NCBI GenBank assembly: GCA_045646905.1
Contig: JAZRLP010000014.1
Coordinates: forward strand, 1-64,000
Direction: 5' to 3'
DNA length: 64,000 nt
DNA from: RGIG4079 sp045646905
GTDB taxonomy: Bacteria; Bacteroidota; Bacteroidia; Bacteroidales; Muribaculaceae
Position numbers and translations under genes: made by a program. Under the pieces are notes generated by a model. The model was not told the origin of the DNA. It did no database searches and worked only from the letters and a program-made list of their open reading frames with translations. Numbering within the stretch: the first letter of the stretch is position 1; the number at the start of each line of letters is the position of its first letter. Below, one piece after another: positions 10,292 to 19,800 of the stretch.

Positions 10292-12634
10292 ATGCTGAAA
10301 AATCTCGTAATAGTCGAATCACCAGCCAAAGCCAAAACTATTGAAAAATTCCTTGGCAAGGATTATAAAGTTATGTCGAGTTATGGTCATATCCGTGACT
10401 TGCGCAAAAAGAACTTCAGCATCGACGTTGAAAATAATTTTGCTCCCATATATGAAATCCCCGCTGACAAGAAAGAACTTGTAGCGACATTGAAAAAAAT
10501 GGCAAGTGAGGCACAAATGGTGTGGCTCGCATCCGATGAGGACCGCGAGGGAGAAGCCATCTCATGGCACCTTTATGAAGTGCTCGGATTGAAGCCCGAA
10601 AACACTCGTCGCATCGTGTTTCACGAAATCACCCCAAATGCCATTCTCAATGCTATCGAAAACCCTCGCTCTATAAACATGAACCTTGTTGATGCGCAAC
10701 AAGCTCGTCGTGTGCTCGACCGCCTCGTGGGTTTTGAACTTTCGCCTGTGTTGTGGAAGAAAATCAAGCCTGCTTTATCGGCCGGACGCGTTCAGTCGGT
10801 TGCTGTGCGACTTATCGTTGAACGCGAAGAAGAAATAAAGGCTTTCAAGAGCGAGCCCTATTTCAGAGTAAATGCCATTTTTACTACTGCCGATGGCACC
10901 GAGGTTAAAGCCGAATTATCAAAACGCTTGACAAGTGAAGAGGAAGCACAAAAATTCCTCAACGATTGCATTAGCGCAACATATAAAGTAGATGATGTAA
11001 ATGTGAAGCCAATGAAAAAATCGCCTGCTCCACCTTTCACCACTTCTACACTTCAACAAGAAGCATCGCGCAAACTTGGGTTTACTGTGTCGCAAACTAT
11101 GATGGTTGCTCAACGCCTTTATGAAGCTGGGCACATCACCTACATGCGTACCGACTCGGTAAATCTCTCTTCGCTTGCAATAAATACCATCTCTAAAGAG
11201 ATTAAAGACAAACTTGGCGAGCAATACCTAAAAGTGCGTCACTACCACACCAATTCTAAAGGCGCACAAGAGGCTCACGAAGCTATCAGACCAACTTATA
11301 TCGACAAGCACTCTATCGATGGTACAGCGCAAGAAAAACGCCTCTATACCCTCATATGGAAGCGCACTATCGCATCGCAAATGGCCGATGCCGAACTTGA
11401 AAAGACTACTATCGATATTACCCCTTCTACCCGTAGCGAACATTTTGTGGCTACTGGCGAAGTTATAAAATTTGATGGGTTCTTAAATGTATATATCGAA
11501 GGTCGCGACGATGACAATGCCGAAGCCGAGGCCGAAGGATTATTGCCTATGATGAAAGTGGGCGACAATCTTGAGAACAAATCAATTGCCGCTACTCAAC
11601 GATTCACTCAACAACCCGTTCGCTACACCGAGGCTTCGCTCGTGAAGAAAATGGAAGAATTGGGCATTGGTCGTCCATCAACCTACGCCCCAACAATCTC
11701 TACCATTCAACAACGCGAATATGTAGAAAAAGGCGACAAGCAAGGAGTAAAACGCGATTTCATTACCCTCACTCTTAAAGGAAACAAAATATCTACTCGT
11801 GTAAAGAGTGAAACCGTAGGGGCCGATAAAGGCAAACTTATCCCCACCGATATAGGTGTAGTGGTGAATGAGTTCCTCACAAAATATTTCCCCAATATTC
11901 TTGATTATAACTTCACAGCCAATGTTGAAGAAAAGTTTGACGATGTGGCCGAAGGTAAATTGCAATGGACCGAAGAAATAGGCTCATTCTATGAAATATT
12001 CCACCCTGAAGTAGAGGAAGCAATGAATATGCGCCTTGAGCATAAAGTAGGCGAACGACAACTCGGTGTGGATCCCAAGACAGGCAAACCTGTTTCGGTA
12101 AAAATAGGCCGATTTGGTCCACTCGTGCAATTGGGCGAAGGCGACACCGAAGAAAAACCTCAATTTGCATCGCTTTTGAAAGGACAATCGGTGTCAACCA
12201 TAACCCTCGAAGAAGCACTAAAACTATTTGAATTCCCTCGCACAATAGGCGAATATGAGGATAAAGATGTAACAGTTGCCATAGGGCGTTTCGGTCCATA
12301 TATTAAGCACAACAATAAATTTGTGTCAATCCCCAAAGAATATGCTCCTGCAGCAATTACTCTTGAGGAAGCAGTACAACTTATTGTTGACAAGCGTGAC
12401 GCCGAAACAAAGAAAGTGGTTAAAACTTTTGCTGAAGATGCCGATATGCAAATTCTCAACGGCCGATATGGAATCTATATCGCATATAAAAAGTCAAACT
12501 ATAAGATTCCTAAAACCGTCAAAGAGCCTGCCGAATTGACATATGAAGAATGCAAAGAGATTATTGAATCACAAGATTCAGCACCCAAAAAGACTACTAC
12601 ACGCCGCCGAGCAACTGCTCGCAAAAAAGCATAA
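10292..12634 (+). CDS. topA: DNA topoisomerase I (type IA)
   Basis: A 780-aa type IA topoisomerase that relaxes negative supercoils by a 5'-phosphotyrosine intermediate. The N-terminal TOPRIM domain starts LVIVESPAKAKTIEKFLG and contains the metal-binding SDEDREGEAISWH motif. The catalytic tyrosine is Tyr284 in GHITYMRTDS. Instead of Zn fingers, the C-terminus has repeated GRFGP-type modules (IGRFGPLVQ, IGRFGPYIK, NGRYGIYIA) and a basic tail (TTTRRRATARKKA). The RluA-type synthase gene begins 5 bases after the stop, so the two are probably co-transcribed. Confidence 0.97.
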   Translation: MLKNLVIVESPAKAKTIEKFLGKDYKVMSSYGHIRDLRKKNFSIDVENNFAPIYEIPADKKELVATLKKMASEAQMVWLASDEDREGEAISWHLYEVLGLKPENTRRIVFHEITPNAILNAIENPRSINMNLVDAQQARRVLDRLVGFELSPVLWKKIKPALSAGRVQSVAVRLIVEREEEIKAFKSEPYFRVNAIFTTADGTEVKAELSKRLTSEEEAQKFLNDCISATYKVDDVNVKPMKKSPAPPFTTSTLQQEASRKLGFTVSQTMMVAQRLYEAGHITYMRTDSVNLSSLAINTISKEIKDKLGEQYLKVRHYHTNSKGAQEAHEAIRPTYIDKHSIDGTAQEKRLYTLIWKRTIASQMADAELEKTTIDITPSTRSEHFVATGEVIKFDGFLNVYIEGRDDDNAEAEAEGLLPMMKVGDNLENKSIAATQRFTQQPVRYTEASLVKKMEELGIGRPSTYAPTISTIQQREYVEKGDKQGVKRDFITLTLKGNKISTRVKSETVGADKGKLIPTDIGVVVNEFLTKYFPNILDYNFTANVEEKFDDVAEGKLQWTEEIGSFYEIFHPEVEEAMNMRLEHKVGERQLGVDPKTGKPVSVKIGRFGPLVQLGEGDTEEKPQFASLLKGQSVSTITLEEALKLFEFPRTIGEYEDKDVTVAIGRFGPYIKHNNKFVSIPKEYAPAAITLEEAVQLIVDKRDAETKKVVKTFAEDADMQILNGRYGIYIAYKKSNYKIPKTVKEPAELTYEECKEIIESQDSAPKKTTTRRRATARKKA

Positions 12635-12639
12635 TCGCC

Positions 12640-13563
12640 ATGGCTAAAAAATTACATCATAAACCAGGTGCCGAACGCCAGCGTTTTCGCCCCGATGTTA
12701 TAGAGACATATGAAGTGACAGCCGAAACTACGCTGTTGCCATTCCTATTTGAATCGATGCCTCAACGCAAACGCGTCACCATAAAAGACTTCCTCAAGCA
12801 CCACCAAGTGGCTGTAAACAATGTGCCATTGACACAGTTTAACACCGAGTTACACCCTGGCGACATGGTTAAGGTGAATCTTTCGCGCGAGTTTCAAGTA
12901 TTTTATCATCGTCGCATGAAACTTGTATATGAAGATGATGATATCATTGTAGTAAACAAAGGTTATGGCTTGCTATCAATGGGTACCGACAAGGTAAAAG
13001 ATGGTACTGCCTACTCTATCGTGCGTGATTATGTAAAATGGCAAGATCCTCGCAACAAGATTTTCATTGTACATCGTCTCGACCGCGACACCTCGGGCTT
13101 AATGATGTTTGCAAAGAGTGTTGAAGCCAAAGAAGCGATGCAACACAACTGGAACAATATGGTGCTCAATCGCAAATACCTTGCTGTCGTTGAGGGTAAA
13201 GTAGAAGAGCCCGAAGGTACTGTCAAAAGTTACCTTGCCGAAAATTCACAATTAGAGGTATATTCGACCGAAAACCCCGAAGAAGGACAACTCGCTATTA
13301 CTCGATATAAGTCGCTAAAATGCAAAAACGGCTATACCTTGCTTGAAGTAGAACTCGACACTGGTCGCAAGAACCAAATTCGTGTTCATATGAAAGACCT
13401 TGGACATCCTATTGTAGGCGACCGCAAATATGGTGCAAAAACAAGCCCTATCCATCGATTGGCTCTACATGCGCAAACACTCCGTTTTGTGCACCCCATC
13501 ACTCGCAAAGAGATGAACTTCACCACTCCCATCCCCACATCATTTGATTCAATGGTAAAATAA
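12640..13563 (+). CDS. RluA-family RNA pseudouridine synthase
   Basis: 307 aa. An S4-like N-terminal region (KRVTIKDFLKHHQVAVNNV) precedes the RluA catalytic domain with the signature HRLDRDTSGLMMFAK; the catalytic Asp is Asp148. Later conserved elements are RKYLAVVEG, the L.TGRKNQIRVHM motif and GHPIVGDRKYG. It isomerises uridine to pseudouridine in rRNA or tRNA; the exact site cannot be told from sequence. It follows topA by 5 bases. The gene ends at an AT-rich repeat. Confidence 0.93.
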   Translation: MAKKLHHKPGAERQRFRPDVIETYEVTAETTLLPFLFESMPQRKRVTIKDFLKHHQVAVNNVPLTQFNTELHPGDMVKVNLSREFQVFYHRRMKLVYEDDDIIVVNKGYGLLSMGTDKVKDGTAYSIVRDYVKWQDPRNKIFIVHRLDRDTSGLMMFAKSVEAKEAMQHNWNNMVLNRKYLAVVEGKVEEPEGTVKSYLAENSQLEVYSTENPEEGQLAITRYKSLKCKNGYTLLEVELDTGRKNQIRVHMKDLGHPIVGDRKYGAKTSPIHRLALHAQTLRFVHPITRKEMNFTTPIPTSFDSMVK

Positions 13564-13564
13564 T

Positions 13565-13590
13565 AATTCATAATGCATAATGCATAATGC
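13565..13590. repeat. AT-rich palindromic repeat, left copy
   Basis: AATTCATAATGCATAATGC with one further CATAATGC unit. It is an inverted counterpart of the sequence at 14092-14119 and shares AATTCATAATGCATAAT with 37532-37550. Confidence 0.65.
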
Positions 13591-13638
13591 AAAATTAACT
13601 TGAATGATCGCACATCGTGGGTCATAATGCATAATATT

Positions 13639-14013
13639 ATGAGTATGTATAATGATGGAAATTTGATAGTAATTAAAACCAAACGATTTGCTATTAGGTG
13701 CGTAAATTTGTATAAATTCTTGCACAAAGAACATCATGAATATGTGATGTCTCAACAAGTTCTTCGAAGTGGTACAAGTATAGGAGCCAATGTCAAAGAG
13801 GCAGTAAGAGCTCAAACTATGCCCGATTTCATTGCAAAAATGAATGTCGCATTAAAGGAGGCTAGCGAAAGTGAATATTGGATAGAATTGCTTCAAGAAA
13901 CAAATTTTATAGACGAGATTTGTGCAAAAAGTCTGTTGGATGATTGTGTGGAGTTAATAAAGTTGCTAACGGCTATTGTAAAAACATCAAAAGAAAGGCT
14001 AGGCAATATATAA
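13639..14013 (+). CDS. Four-helix-bundle protein (S23 / 23S rRNA-IVS family)
   Basis: About 124 aa from the ATG at 13639 (13645 is also possible). The sequence matches the four-helix-bundle S23 family: FAIRCVNLYKFLHK, SQQVLRSGTSIGANVKEAVRAQ, DFIAKMNVALKEASESEYWIELL. Members occur inside rRNA intervening sequences, as free-standing genes, or as Avd accessory proteins of diversity-generating retroelements. No reverse transcriptase or rRNA is present here, so it is a free-standing copy of unknown role. It is bounded by AT-rich inverted repeats (13565-13590 and 14092-14119), which suggests the unit may have moved or been inserted between the RluA and PfkB genes. Confidence 0.88.
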   Translation: MSMYNDGNLIVIKTKRFAIRCVNLYKFLHKEHHEYVMSQQVLRSGTSIGANVKEAVRAQTMPDFIAKMNVALKEASESEYWIELLQETNFIDEICAKSLLDDCVELIKLLTAIVKTSKERLGNI

Positions 14014-14091
14014 TGCTATAAGGGGATAGAAACCTCATTAAGTATTGTAAAGTAATAGCGCTCATTATGAATAAATAATAAAGGTTTCATC

Positions 14092-14119
14092 ATGAATTAT
14101 GCATTATGAATTATGCATT
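14092..14119. repeat. AT-rich palindromic repeat, right copy
   Basis: ATGAATTATGCATTATGAA continuing TTATGCATT, inverted relative to the copy at 13565. The start codon of the PfkB kinase gene (14106) lies inside it. Confidence 0.65.
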
Positions 14120-14954
14120 GATTATAGGCTTGGGTGAAGTATTGTGGGATATACTTCCACAAGGGCGCCAATTGGGTGGTGCTCCAGCCAATTTTGCCTA
14201 TCATGTGAGTCAGTTTGGCTTTCATGGCACAATCGTGAGTGCCGTGGGCAATGATGACCTCGGACATGAGATAAAAAATCAATTAAATGCTCACAACATT
14301 GCCTCTCACATCGCCACAGTTGACCATCCCACCGGAGTGGTAAATGTGTCGGTCAACAAGAAAGGCATCCCATCATACCAAATCGTTGAAAATGTAGCAT
14401 GGGACAATATTCCCTTTGACGAAGATGTGCAGAAATTGGCATCACAAGCCGTTGCAGTGTGTTTTGGCTCGTTAGCACAGCGCAGTGAAGTGTCGCGCAA
14501 TTCTATTCGTCGAATCATAGAGTCGTCATCAAAAAACTGCTTGAAAATATTCGACATCAACTTGCGCCAGCATTATTATGATCGCGACATAATAGAGTGG
14601 TCATTTAATCATTGCGACATACTCAAACTTAATGATGAAGAGTTGGACATCATCAAACAAATATTTGAAGCTACGACATTGACCACCAATGCTTTTATCT
14701 TAAAATTGCAACAACTATATAATATCAAAATTGTAATACTCACATGTGGCGAAAAGGGAAGTAGTGTGTATTATGAAAATGAGGTAAACTTAGAGTCAAC
14801 ACCCAAAGTAGATGTTGTTGACACCATAGGAGCCGGCGATTCATTTACAGCAGCATTTGTGGCAACCTTATTGCAAGGCAAAAGTGTCATAGAAGCTCAT
14901 CGTCAAGCAGTTGCCACTTCGGCACATGTTTGCACCCACAAAGGCGCAATATAA
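14106..14954 (+). CDS. PfkB-family carbohydrate kinase (fructokinase-like)
   Basis: A 282-aa ribokinase/PfkB kinase that phosphorylates a sugar with ATP in the cytoplasm. The N-terminal GLGEVLWDILPQGRQLGGAPANFAYH fits the fructokinase-type subgroup, and DTIGAGDSFTAAF carries the anion hole and catalytic base (Asp245). Fructose is a reasonable substrate guess but is not proven. The ATG and first codons sit in an AT-rich repeat (14092-14119) and no Shine-Dalgarno is evident. No sugar-uptake gene is adjacent. Confidence 0.9.
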   Translation: MNYALIIGLGEVLWDILPQGRQLGGAPANFAYHVSQFGFHGTIVSAVGNDDLGHEIKNQLNAHNIASHIATVDHPTGVVNVSVNKKGIPSYQIVENVAWDNIPFDEDVQKLASQAVAVCFGSLAQRSEVSRNSIRRIIESSSKNCLKIFDINLRQHYYDRDIIEWSFNHCDILKLNDEELDIIKQIFEATTLTTNAFILKLQQLYNIKIVILTCGEKGSSVYYENEVNLESTPKVDVVDTIGAGDSFTAAFVATLLQGKSVIEAHRQAVATSAHVCTHKGAI

Positions 14955-15033
14955 ATACCCTCTACATCATATATTATAGTATCATAGAGTAAAATTTATC
15001 CATTCTCAATTATCCATTCTCAATTCTTTTCTA

Positions 15034-15041
15034 TATCTTTG
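15034..15041 (+). promoter_or_regulatory. -7 promoter box of thyA
   Basis: TATCTTTG, 25 bases before the thyA ATG, preceded by two CATTCTCAATT-type units. Confidence 0.55.
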
Positions 15042-15065
15042 TAGGAAATTATAACCCCTATTCTC

Positions 15066-15860
15066 ATGAAACAATATCTCGACCTATTGAGCCATATTAT
15101 GGAGCATGGTACCGATAAGAGTGACCGCACTGGCACAGGTACTCGCAGTGTATTTGGCTATCAAATGCGTTTTAACCTTGCCGATGGCTTCCCATTGCTA
15201 ACAACAAAAAAACTCCACCTCAAATCAATTATCCACGAATTATTGTGGTTTTTGAAGGGCGACACTAATGCACGCTATCTTCAAGAAAATGGGGTGAGAA
15301 TATGGAATGAATGGGCCGATGAGAATGGCGACCTTGGCCACATCTACGGCTATCAATGGCGTTCATGGCCCGATTATAATGGAGGTCATATCGACCAAAT
15401 TTCGGAAGTAATTGAAACAATCAAAAATAATCCCGACTCTCGTCGCATCATAGTGAGTGCATGGAATGTGGCCGACCTACCCAACATGAATTTGCCACCT
15501 TGCCACGCGTTCTTCCAATTTTATGTAGCCGATGGCAAGTTGAGTTTGCAACTATACCAACGAAGCGCCGATTCATTCCTCGGAGTGCCTTTTAATATTG
15601 CTTCTTATGCATTGTTGCTCATGATGGTGGCACAAGTTACTGGGCTCGAAGTAGGCGATTTTGTTCACACTCTTGGTGATGCTCACATCTACAACAACCA
15701 CTTTGAGCAAATCAAAGAACAGTTGTCGCGCGAGCCTCGCAAATTGCCTCGCATGGTCATTAACCCCGAAGTGAAAAATATCTTCGACTTCAAGTATGAA
15801 GACTTCTCACTCGAAGACTACGACCCACATCCACACATCAAAGGCGTAGTCGCTGTTTAA
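15066..15860 (+). CDS. thyA: Thymidylate synthase
   Basis: 264 aa, the same length as the E. coli enzyme. It methylates dUMP to dTMP using 5,10-methylene-tetrahydrofolate, yielding dihydrofolate. The catalytic Cys146 lies in NLPPCHAFFQFYV; other conserved elements are SDRTGTGTRSVFG, LWFLKGDTN, YGYQWRSW, QRSADSFLGVPFN and GDAHIYNNH. The folA gene follows about 200 bases downstream on the same strand. FolA recycles the dihydrofolate ThyA produces, so the pairing is functional, although a dispersed repeat separates them. Confidence 0.98.
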   Translation: MKQYLDLLSHIMEHGTDKSDRTGTGTRSVFGYQMRFNLADGFPLLTTKKLHLKSIIHELLWFLKGDTNARYLQENGVRIWNEWADENGDLGHIYGYQWRSWPDYNGGHIDQISEVIETIKNNPDSRRIIVSAWNVADLPNMNLPPCHAFFQFYVADGKLSLQLYQRSADSFLGVPFNIASYALLLMMVAQVTGLEVGDFVHTLGDAHIYNNHFEQIKEQLSREPRKLPRMVINPEVKNIFDFKYEDFSLEDYDPHPHIKGVVAV

Positions 15861-15910
15861 TAGGCCTATTAGACATAAGATTAAGTCTTTTGAGTTCGTT
15901 TGCAAGTGAT

Positions 15911-16012
15911 TTTAGACAGAATGACAGAATGAACATAAAGGCTAACGCATAAAAACAATAAATACAAAGAAAAATAAATTTTGTCATTCTGTAATTTTCT
16001 GTCATTCTGTTC
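15911..16012. repeat. Dispersed intergenic repeat, copy B
   Basis: It begins TTTAGACAGAATGACAGAA, passes through GAACATAAAGGCTAACGC and ends TCTGTCATTCTGTTC. It is the second copy of the 1775-1868 sequence. The terminal units are inverted and could pair over about 15 bases. It lies between thyA and folA. Confidence 0.7.
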
Positions 16013-16063
16013 TTATTTTTGCAGATGAGACACAAAACGACATAACGAACAAATAAGATAGAT

Positions 16064-16555
16064 ATGCAAATTTCAATAATAGTAGCTACAGCGCAGGGGA
16101 ATGCGATAGGTCGCAAGGGTGACTTGTTGTTTCACATCAGTGCCGACTTGCGCCGATTTAAGGAAATAACAATGGGACACCCCATCATTATGGGACGCAA
16201 AACCTTTGAATCATTCCCTAAAGGACCGCTCCCCGGGCGCCAAAACATCGTAATCACACGCCAAAATGATTATCACCACGATGGCATCACCGTTGTAGGC
16301 TCATTTTCAAGCGCTCTCACGGCCGCAAACAACACCGATGAGGTATTTGTCATCGGTGGAGGAGAAATCTACCGAGAAGCCATTAATAATGCATCTAAAC
16401 TATATCTCACCGAGATTGATGCAACAGTAGAAGATGCCGACACATTTTTCCCCGAAATCAAACGCGAAGAATGGGTTGAAACCGAAGTTTCGGAATGGAT
16501 AATAGACGAACGCAGTGGTGCACGCTATCGCTTCGTTTGCTTATCTCGCCGATAA
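16064..16555 (+). CDS. folA: Dihydrofolate reductase
   Basis: 163 aa. It reduces dihydrofolate to tetrahydrofolate with NADPH. Typical elements are the N-terminal ISIIVATAQGNAIGRKGDLLFH, the substrate-site DLRRFKEITMGHPIIMGRKTFESFP segment, the NADPH-binding VIGGGEIYREAI, and LYLTEIDATVEDADTFFP. It sits downstream of thyA, the enzyme whose product it recycles. A promoter box for tRNA-Arg follows directly after its stop. Confidence 0.97.
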   Translation: MQISIIVATAQGNAIGRKGDLLFHISADLRRFKEITMGHPIIMGRKTFESFPKGPLPGRQNIVITRQNDYHHDGITVVGSFSSALTAANNTDEVFVIGGGEIYREAINNASKLYLTEIDATVEDADTFFPEIKREEWVETEVSEWIIDERSGARYRFVCLSRR

Positions 16556-16559
16556 CCAC

Positions 16560-16567
16560 TATCTTTG
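16560..16567 (+). promoter_or_regulatory. -7 promoter box of tRNA-Arg
   Basis: TATCTTTG starts 4 bases after the folA stop and 18 bases before the mature tRNA start. Confidence 0.6.
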
Positions 16568-16584
16568 TCGTCGCAAATAGAGAT

Positions 16585-16656
16585 GCCTCGGTAGTTCAAC
16601 GGATAGAATAGAAGTTTCCTAAACTTTTGATAGCAGTTCGATTCTGCTCCGAGGTA
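16585..16656 (+). tRNA. tRNA-Arg (anticodon CCT)
   Basis: The cloverleaf can be drawn: acceptor GCCTCGG / CCGAGGT, anticodon arm GAAGT-TTCCTAA-ACTTT with anticodon CCT (reads AGG), T arm GCAG-TTCGATT-CTGC, discriminator A. CCA is not encoded. A hairpin with a T-run follows at 16669. Confidence 0.93.
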
Positions 16657-16668
16657 CATAGTTAAGTT

Positions 16669-16703
16669 AAAAATAGCAGTGTCAATGGCGCTGCTATTTT
16701 GTG
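16669..16703 (+). terminator. Terminator after tRNA-Arg
   Basis: AAAATAGCAG pairs with CTGCTATTTT, which supplies the T-run. Confidence 0.7.
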
Positions 16704-16785
16704 TTTAGTGAAGTAGGGATGGGATTAAGGTCATTAAGGACTTTAACGACCTTAACGACTCTATTGACTACAATGCCGAGAGGGA

Positions 16786-16819
16786 TAAAAAAAGCGAGCA
16801 GCCCATTGGACTGCTCGCT
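16786..16819 (-). terminator. Terminator of the duplicated secreted-protein gene
   Basis: On the minus strand AGCGAGCAG pairs with CTGCTCGCT and is followed by TTTTTTT, about 40 bases past the stop at 16862. Confidence 0.85.
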
Positions 16820-16861
16820 CATTATGTTTGAGAGATTACCTCTCTATTTCGTTAATTTCAA

Positions 16862-19800
16862 TTATTTAACGAGAACTTTAGAAGCTTTGTTGCCTTGAAC
16901 TTTGATGAATACACCATTTTCAGGGTTAGCAACTTTTACACCTTGGAGGTTGTAGTAAACAGCTTCACCAGCTTCAACTTCAATACCTTCAATTGCTGTA
17001 GATTCAGAAATTGTGATAGTATTTTCGTTGAGGTCGATAGTTACTTTGTAAGCTTTACCAGCTTCTACAGCAGCTTTACAGTTAGAACCAGCATATTTGT
17101 AGAGAGGAGTAGCTTGGTCAAGAGCTACAGTAGCGTCGTTAGCGATGCAGATAGCTTTAGCGTTGAATTCGTCCCAAGAACCTTTCACTTCAGAGAATTT
17201 GAATTCGTTGTTAGCGAAAGTAAGAACAGCTTCGTAAACGCCAGCAGTTTCAGTCATAGGAATAACAGTTGGGTTAGCAGGATCCCAGTTGTTGTCATGA
17301 CCTACCATGTAAAGTTCAGCAGGACCTTCGAATGGTTCTTCAGCTTTTACACAGAATGTATATTTAGCAGCGATAACGCCAGGGATGAAGCGGTAGATAG
17401 CAACAGCTTCTTCGTTGATAGTTTCAACTGCGATAGAACCCATTTGACCCATACCAGTTATAACACCTTCAGGAGTCCAAGTAGCGTGGAGTTTACCAGT
17501 TTCATCGTAAACACCGATAGCAGCACTACGAGCAGCACCGTCGAGTGACATAGGAACTACGAAGTAAGTAACGTCAGCGATTTTGAATGTTGCGAAACCT
17601 TCAGCACCAGCACCCTTAGTAGTTTCACCGTTAGCGCCATTTTCAGTCAATGAAAGGACAGTTTGTTCAGTAGCGTCTTCGTTCCAACCATACATTGATT
17701 GAGCAGAACCACGGTTGCGTGACCAGAATGAGTTAGAAAGGTTACCGTTTTCGTCCATAAGAGCGTCGATTTCTTCAACTGTGAAGAATGCAGGTTGTGC
17801 AAGAGTTGAAGAGTTCATAGCAACTTTTACGTTTTCAGAAGCTTGAGTATAGTCTTCTACTTGTTCGCCGTTAGCAATCTTAACGATAGCAACTTTAGTT
17901 TGAGCGTTGATAGCAAGCCAGAGGTAAGCACCTTCTTCAGAAAGCATGTCACCTACAACTTTACCATATTGGTCGATACGGTTAGCTGATACACCTTCAG
18001 GAAGAACAACTTGAAGTTTGTAAGTTTCTTGGAGGTCAGCAGAGATGATGATGAGGTCAGTTGAAGAAGTAGCGTTAGGGAAGCCTGTACCTACGAGGAT
18101 GTTACCAGCGTCGTCAACTGTGATACCAGTAGCAGCACCAGGAACTGTGCGGTAAGTTTCTTCTTTCATGATAGTGTCATACACTTCAACACCATCAACA
18201 ACAGTTGTATCGATGCGATCGATTACTTCGCGAGTAGCGTCAACACCATAGTGAGTGTCGAAAGCTTCAGCGAGGTCGAAGAGTTCAGTCATACCAGTTT
18301 CGTCGATAGCCATGATTTTCTTGTTAGCTTTGTCAGTAACAAGGATTTTGCCATCGCGAGCAGTAGCGAAACGGAATTCACCACCTGATGCAACACCAGG
18401 AACGCCAGTAGTTACTTCCCATGCTTTGTTGAAGCCAGCAGGAACAACGATTGGTTCTGGTTCTGGAGTAGGTTCTGGAGTTTCAGTAGCAAGAGTCAAT
18501 TTGAGGTTAGCAAGGTCAACAGTGATATCCCAAACACCTGCATAAGGAACTTGGATAGCGCCTTCACCTTTCACGATTTCGTTTTCACCTACAACAGCTT
18601 TAGCGTTGTCAGTAGCGAAGCCATAGCGAGCAGCATTAACTGCAGCCCAGTCAGCTGATTTTACAGTAGAAATACCGAAGTTACCACCTTCAGCAAATTC
18701 AACATCTTCGATAGTGTAAACACCATCAGCATATGCAAATTCGAGAGCTTCAGCAGGAGTCCAACCGTTGAATGAACCGAAAATGTAAAGAGGATCGATA
18801 GTAGGTTCTGGAGTTGGTTCTTCAGCAGCAGGAACAGCAAATGTGTAAGCACCTACTACAGTAGCAGCGATGAAGTGATAGATTTTCACTGAGTTTTCGT
18901 CAACACCTTCTACAAAGAAGCCACCCATACCTTGACCTTTACCAGCTTGAGGATTTTCTTCCCAAGTAGCAACGAGTTTTTGGTCAGAAGCGCGGTAGAT
19001 ACCCCAGTTAGAACCACGACCGTTAGTAGTACCGTCAGTAGTCATAGGAATAACGAAGTATGTTTCATCTTGAAGAGAGAATACTTCGAAACCTTCTTGA
19101 GATGCGTTTTTAGATTGAGCACCTTCAGTAGCTTCAGTCAAAGTGATAGCAACTTGTTCAGTAGCATCTTCGTTCCATTGATATACATTTTGTGGATATG
19201 AACGGTTACGGAACCAGAATGAAGGAGTCAAGTCACCAAGGTCATCCATAAGTGCATCAATTTCAGCAACAGTAGCGAAAACAGGTTGAGCTACACAAGA
19301 AGTGTTAACTGCAACAGCACATTTAGTAGAAGCTTGAGTGAAGTCCATATCTTGTTCACCAGCAACAACTTTCACGATAGCAACATTAGTAGCGCTATTA
19401 GGACAAATCCACATGTAAGCACCTTCTTCTGAAAGCATGTCACCTACGATACGGCCCATTTGGTCGCAACGAGCAGCAGTCATACCTTCAGGCATAGTGA
19501 TTTGAAGTTTGTAAGTGTTTTGAAGGTCAGCAGAGATGATGATGAAATCAGTTGCTGAACCAGCGTTAGGGAAGTTAGTATTAACGAGGATGTTACCAGC
19601 ATCGTCAGTAGCGATAAGAGTACCAGCACCAGGAGCTGTGCGATAAGTCTCTTCTTTCATGATAGTGTCATAAACTACTACATCGTCAACAACTGTAGAG
19701 TCAATGCGGTCGATTACTTCGCGAGTAGCGTCAACACCATAGTGAGTGTCGATAGCTGTAGCGAGGTCAAAGAGTTCAGTTTGACCGTTTTCGTCGAAAG

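Noticed and set aside
11913..12299. 128-codon minus-strand frame inside topA
   Set aside because: Antisense to the TopA C-terminal repeats; no promoter or domain.
13565..14119. Diversity-generating retroelement around the four-helix-bundle (Avd-like) gene
   Set aside because: No reverse transcriptase, template repeat or variable repeat is present nearby.
16895..17548. 217-codon plus-strand frame opposite the duplicated secreted protein
   Set aside because: Ser/Phe/Thr-rich low-complexity product with no domain; it is a shadow of the biased codons on the other strand.
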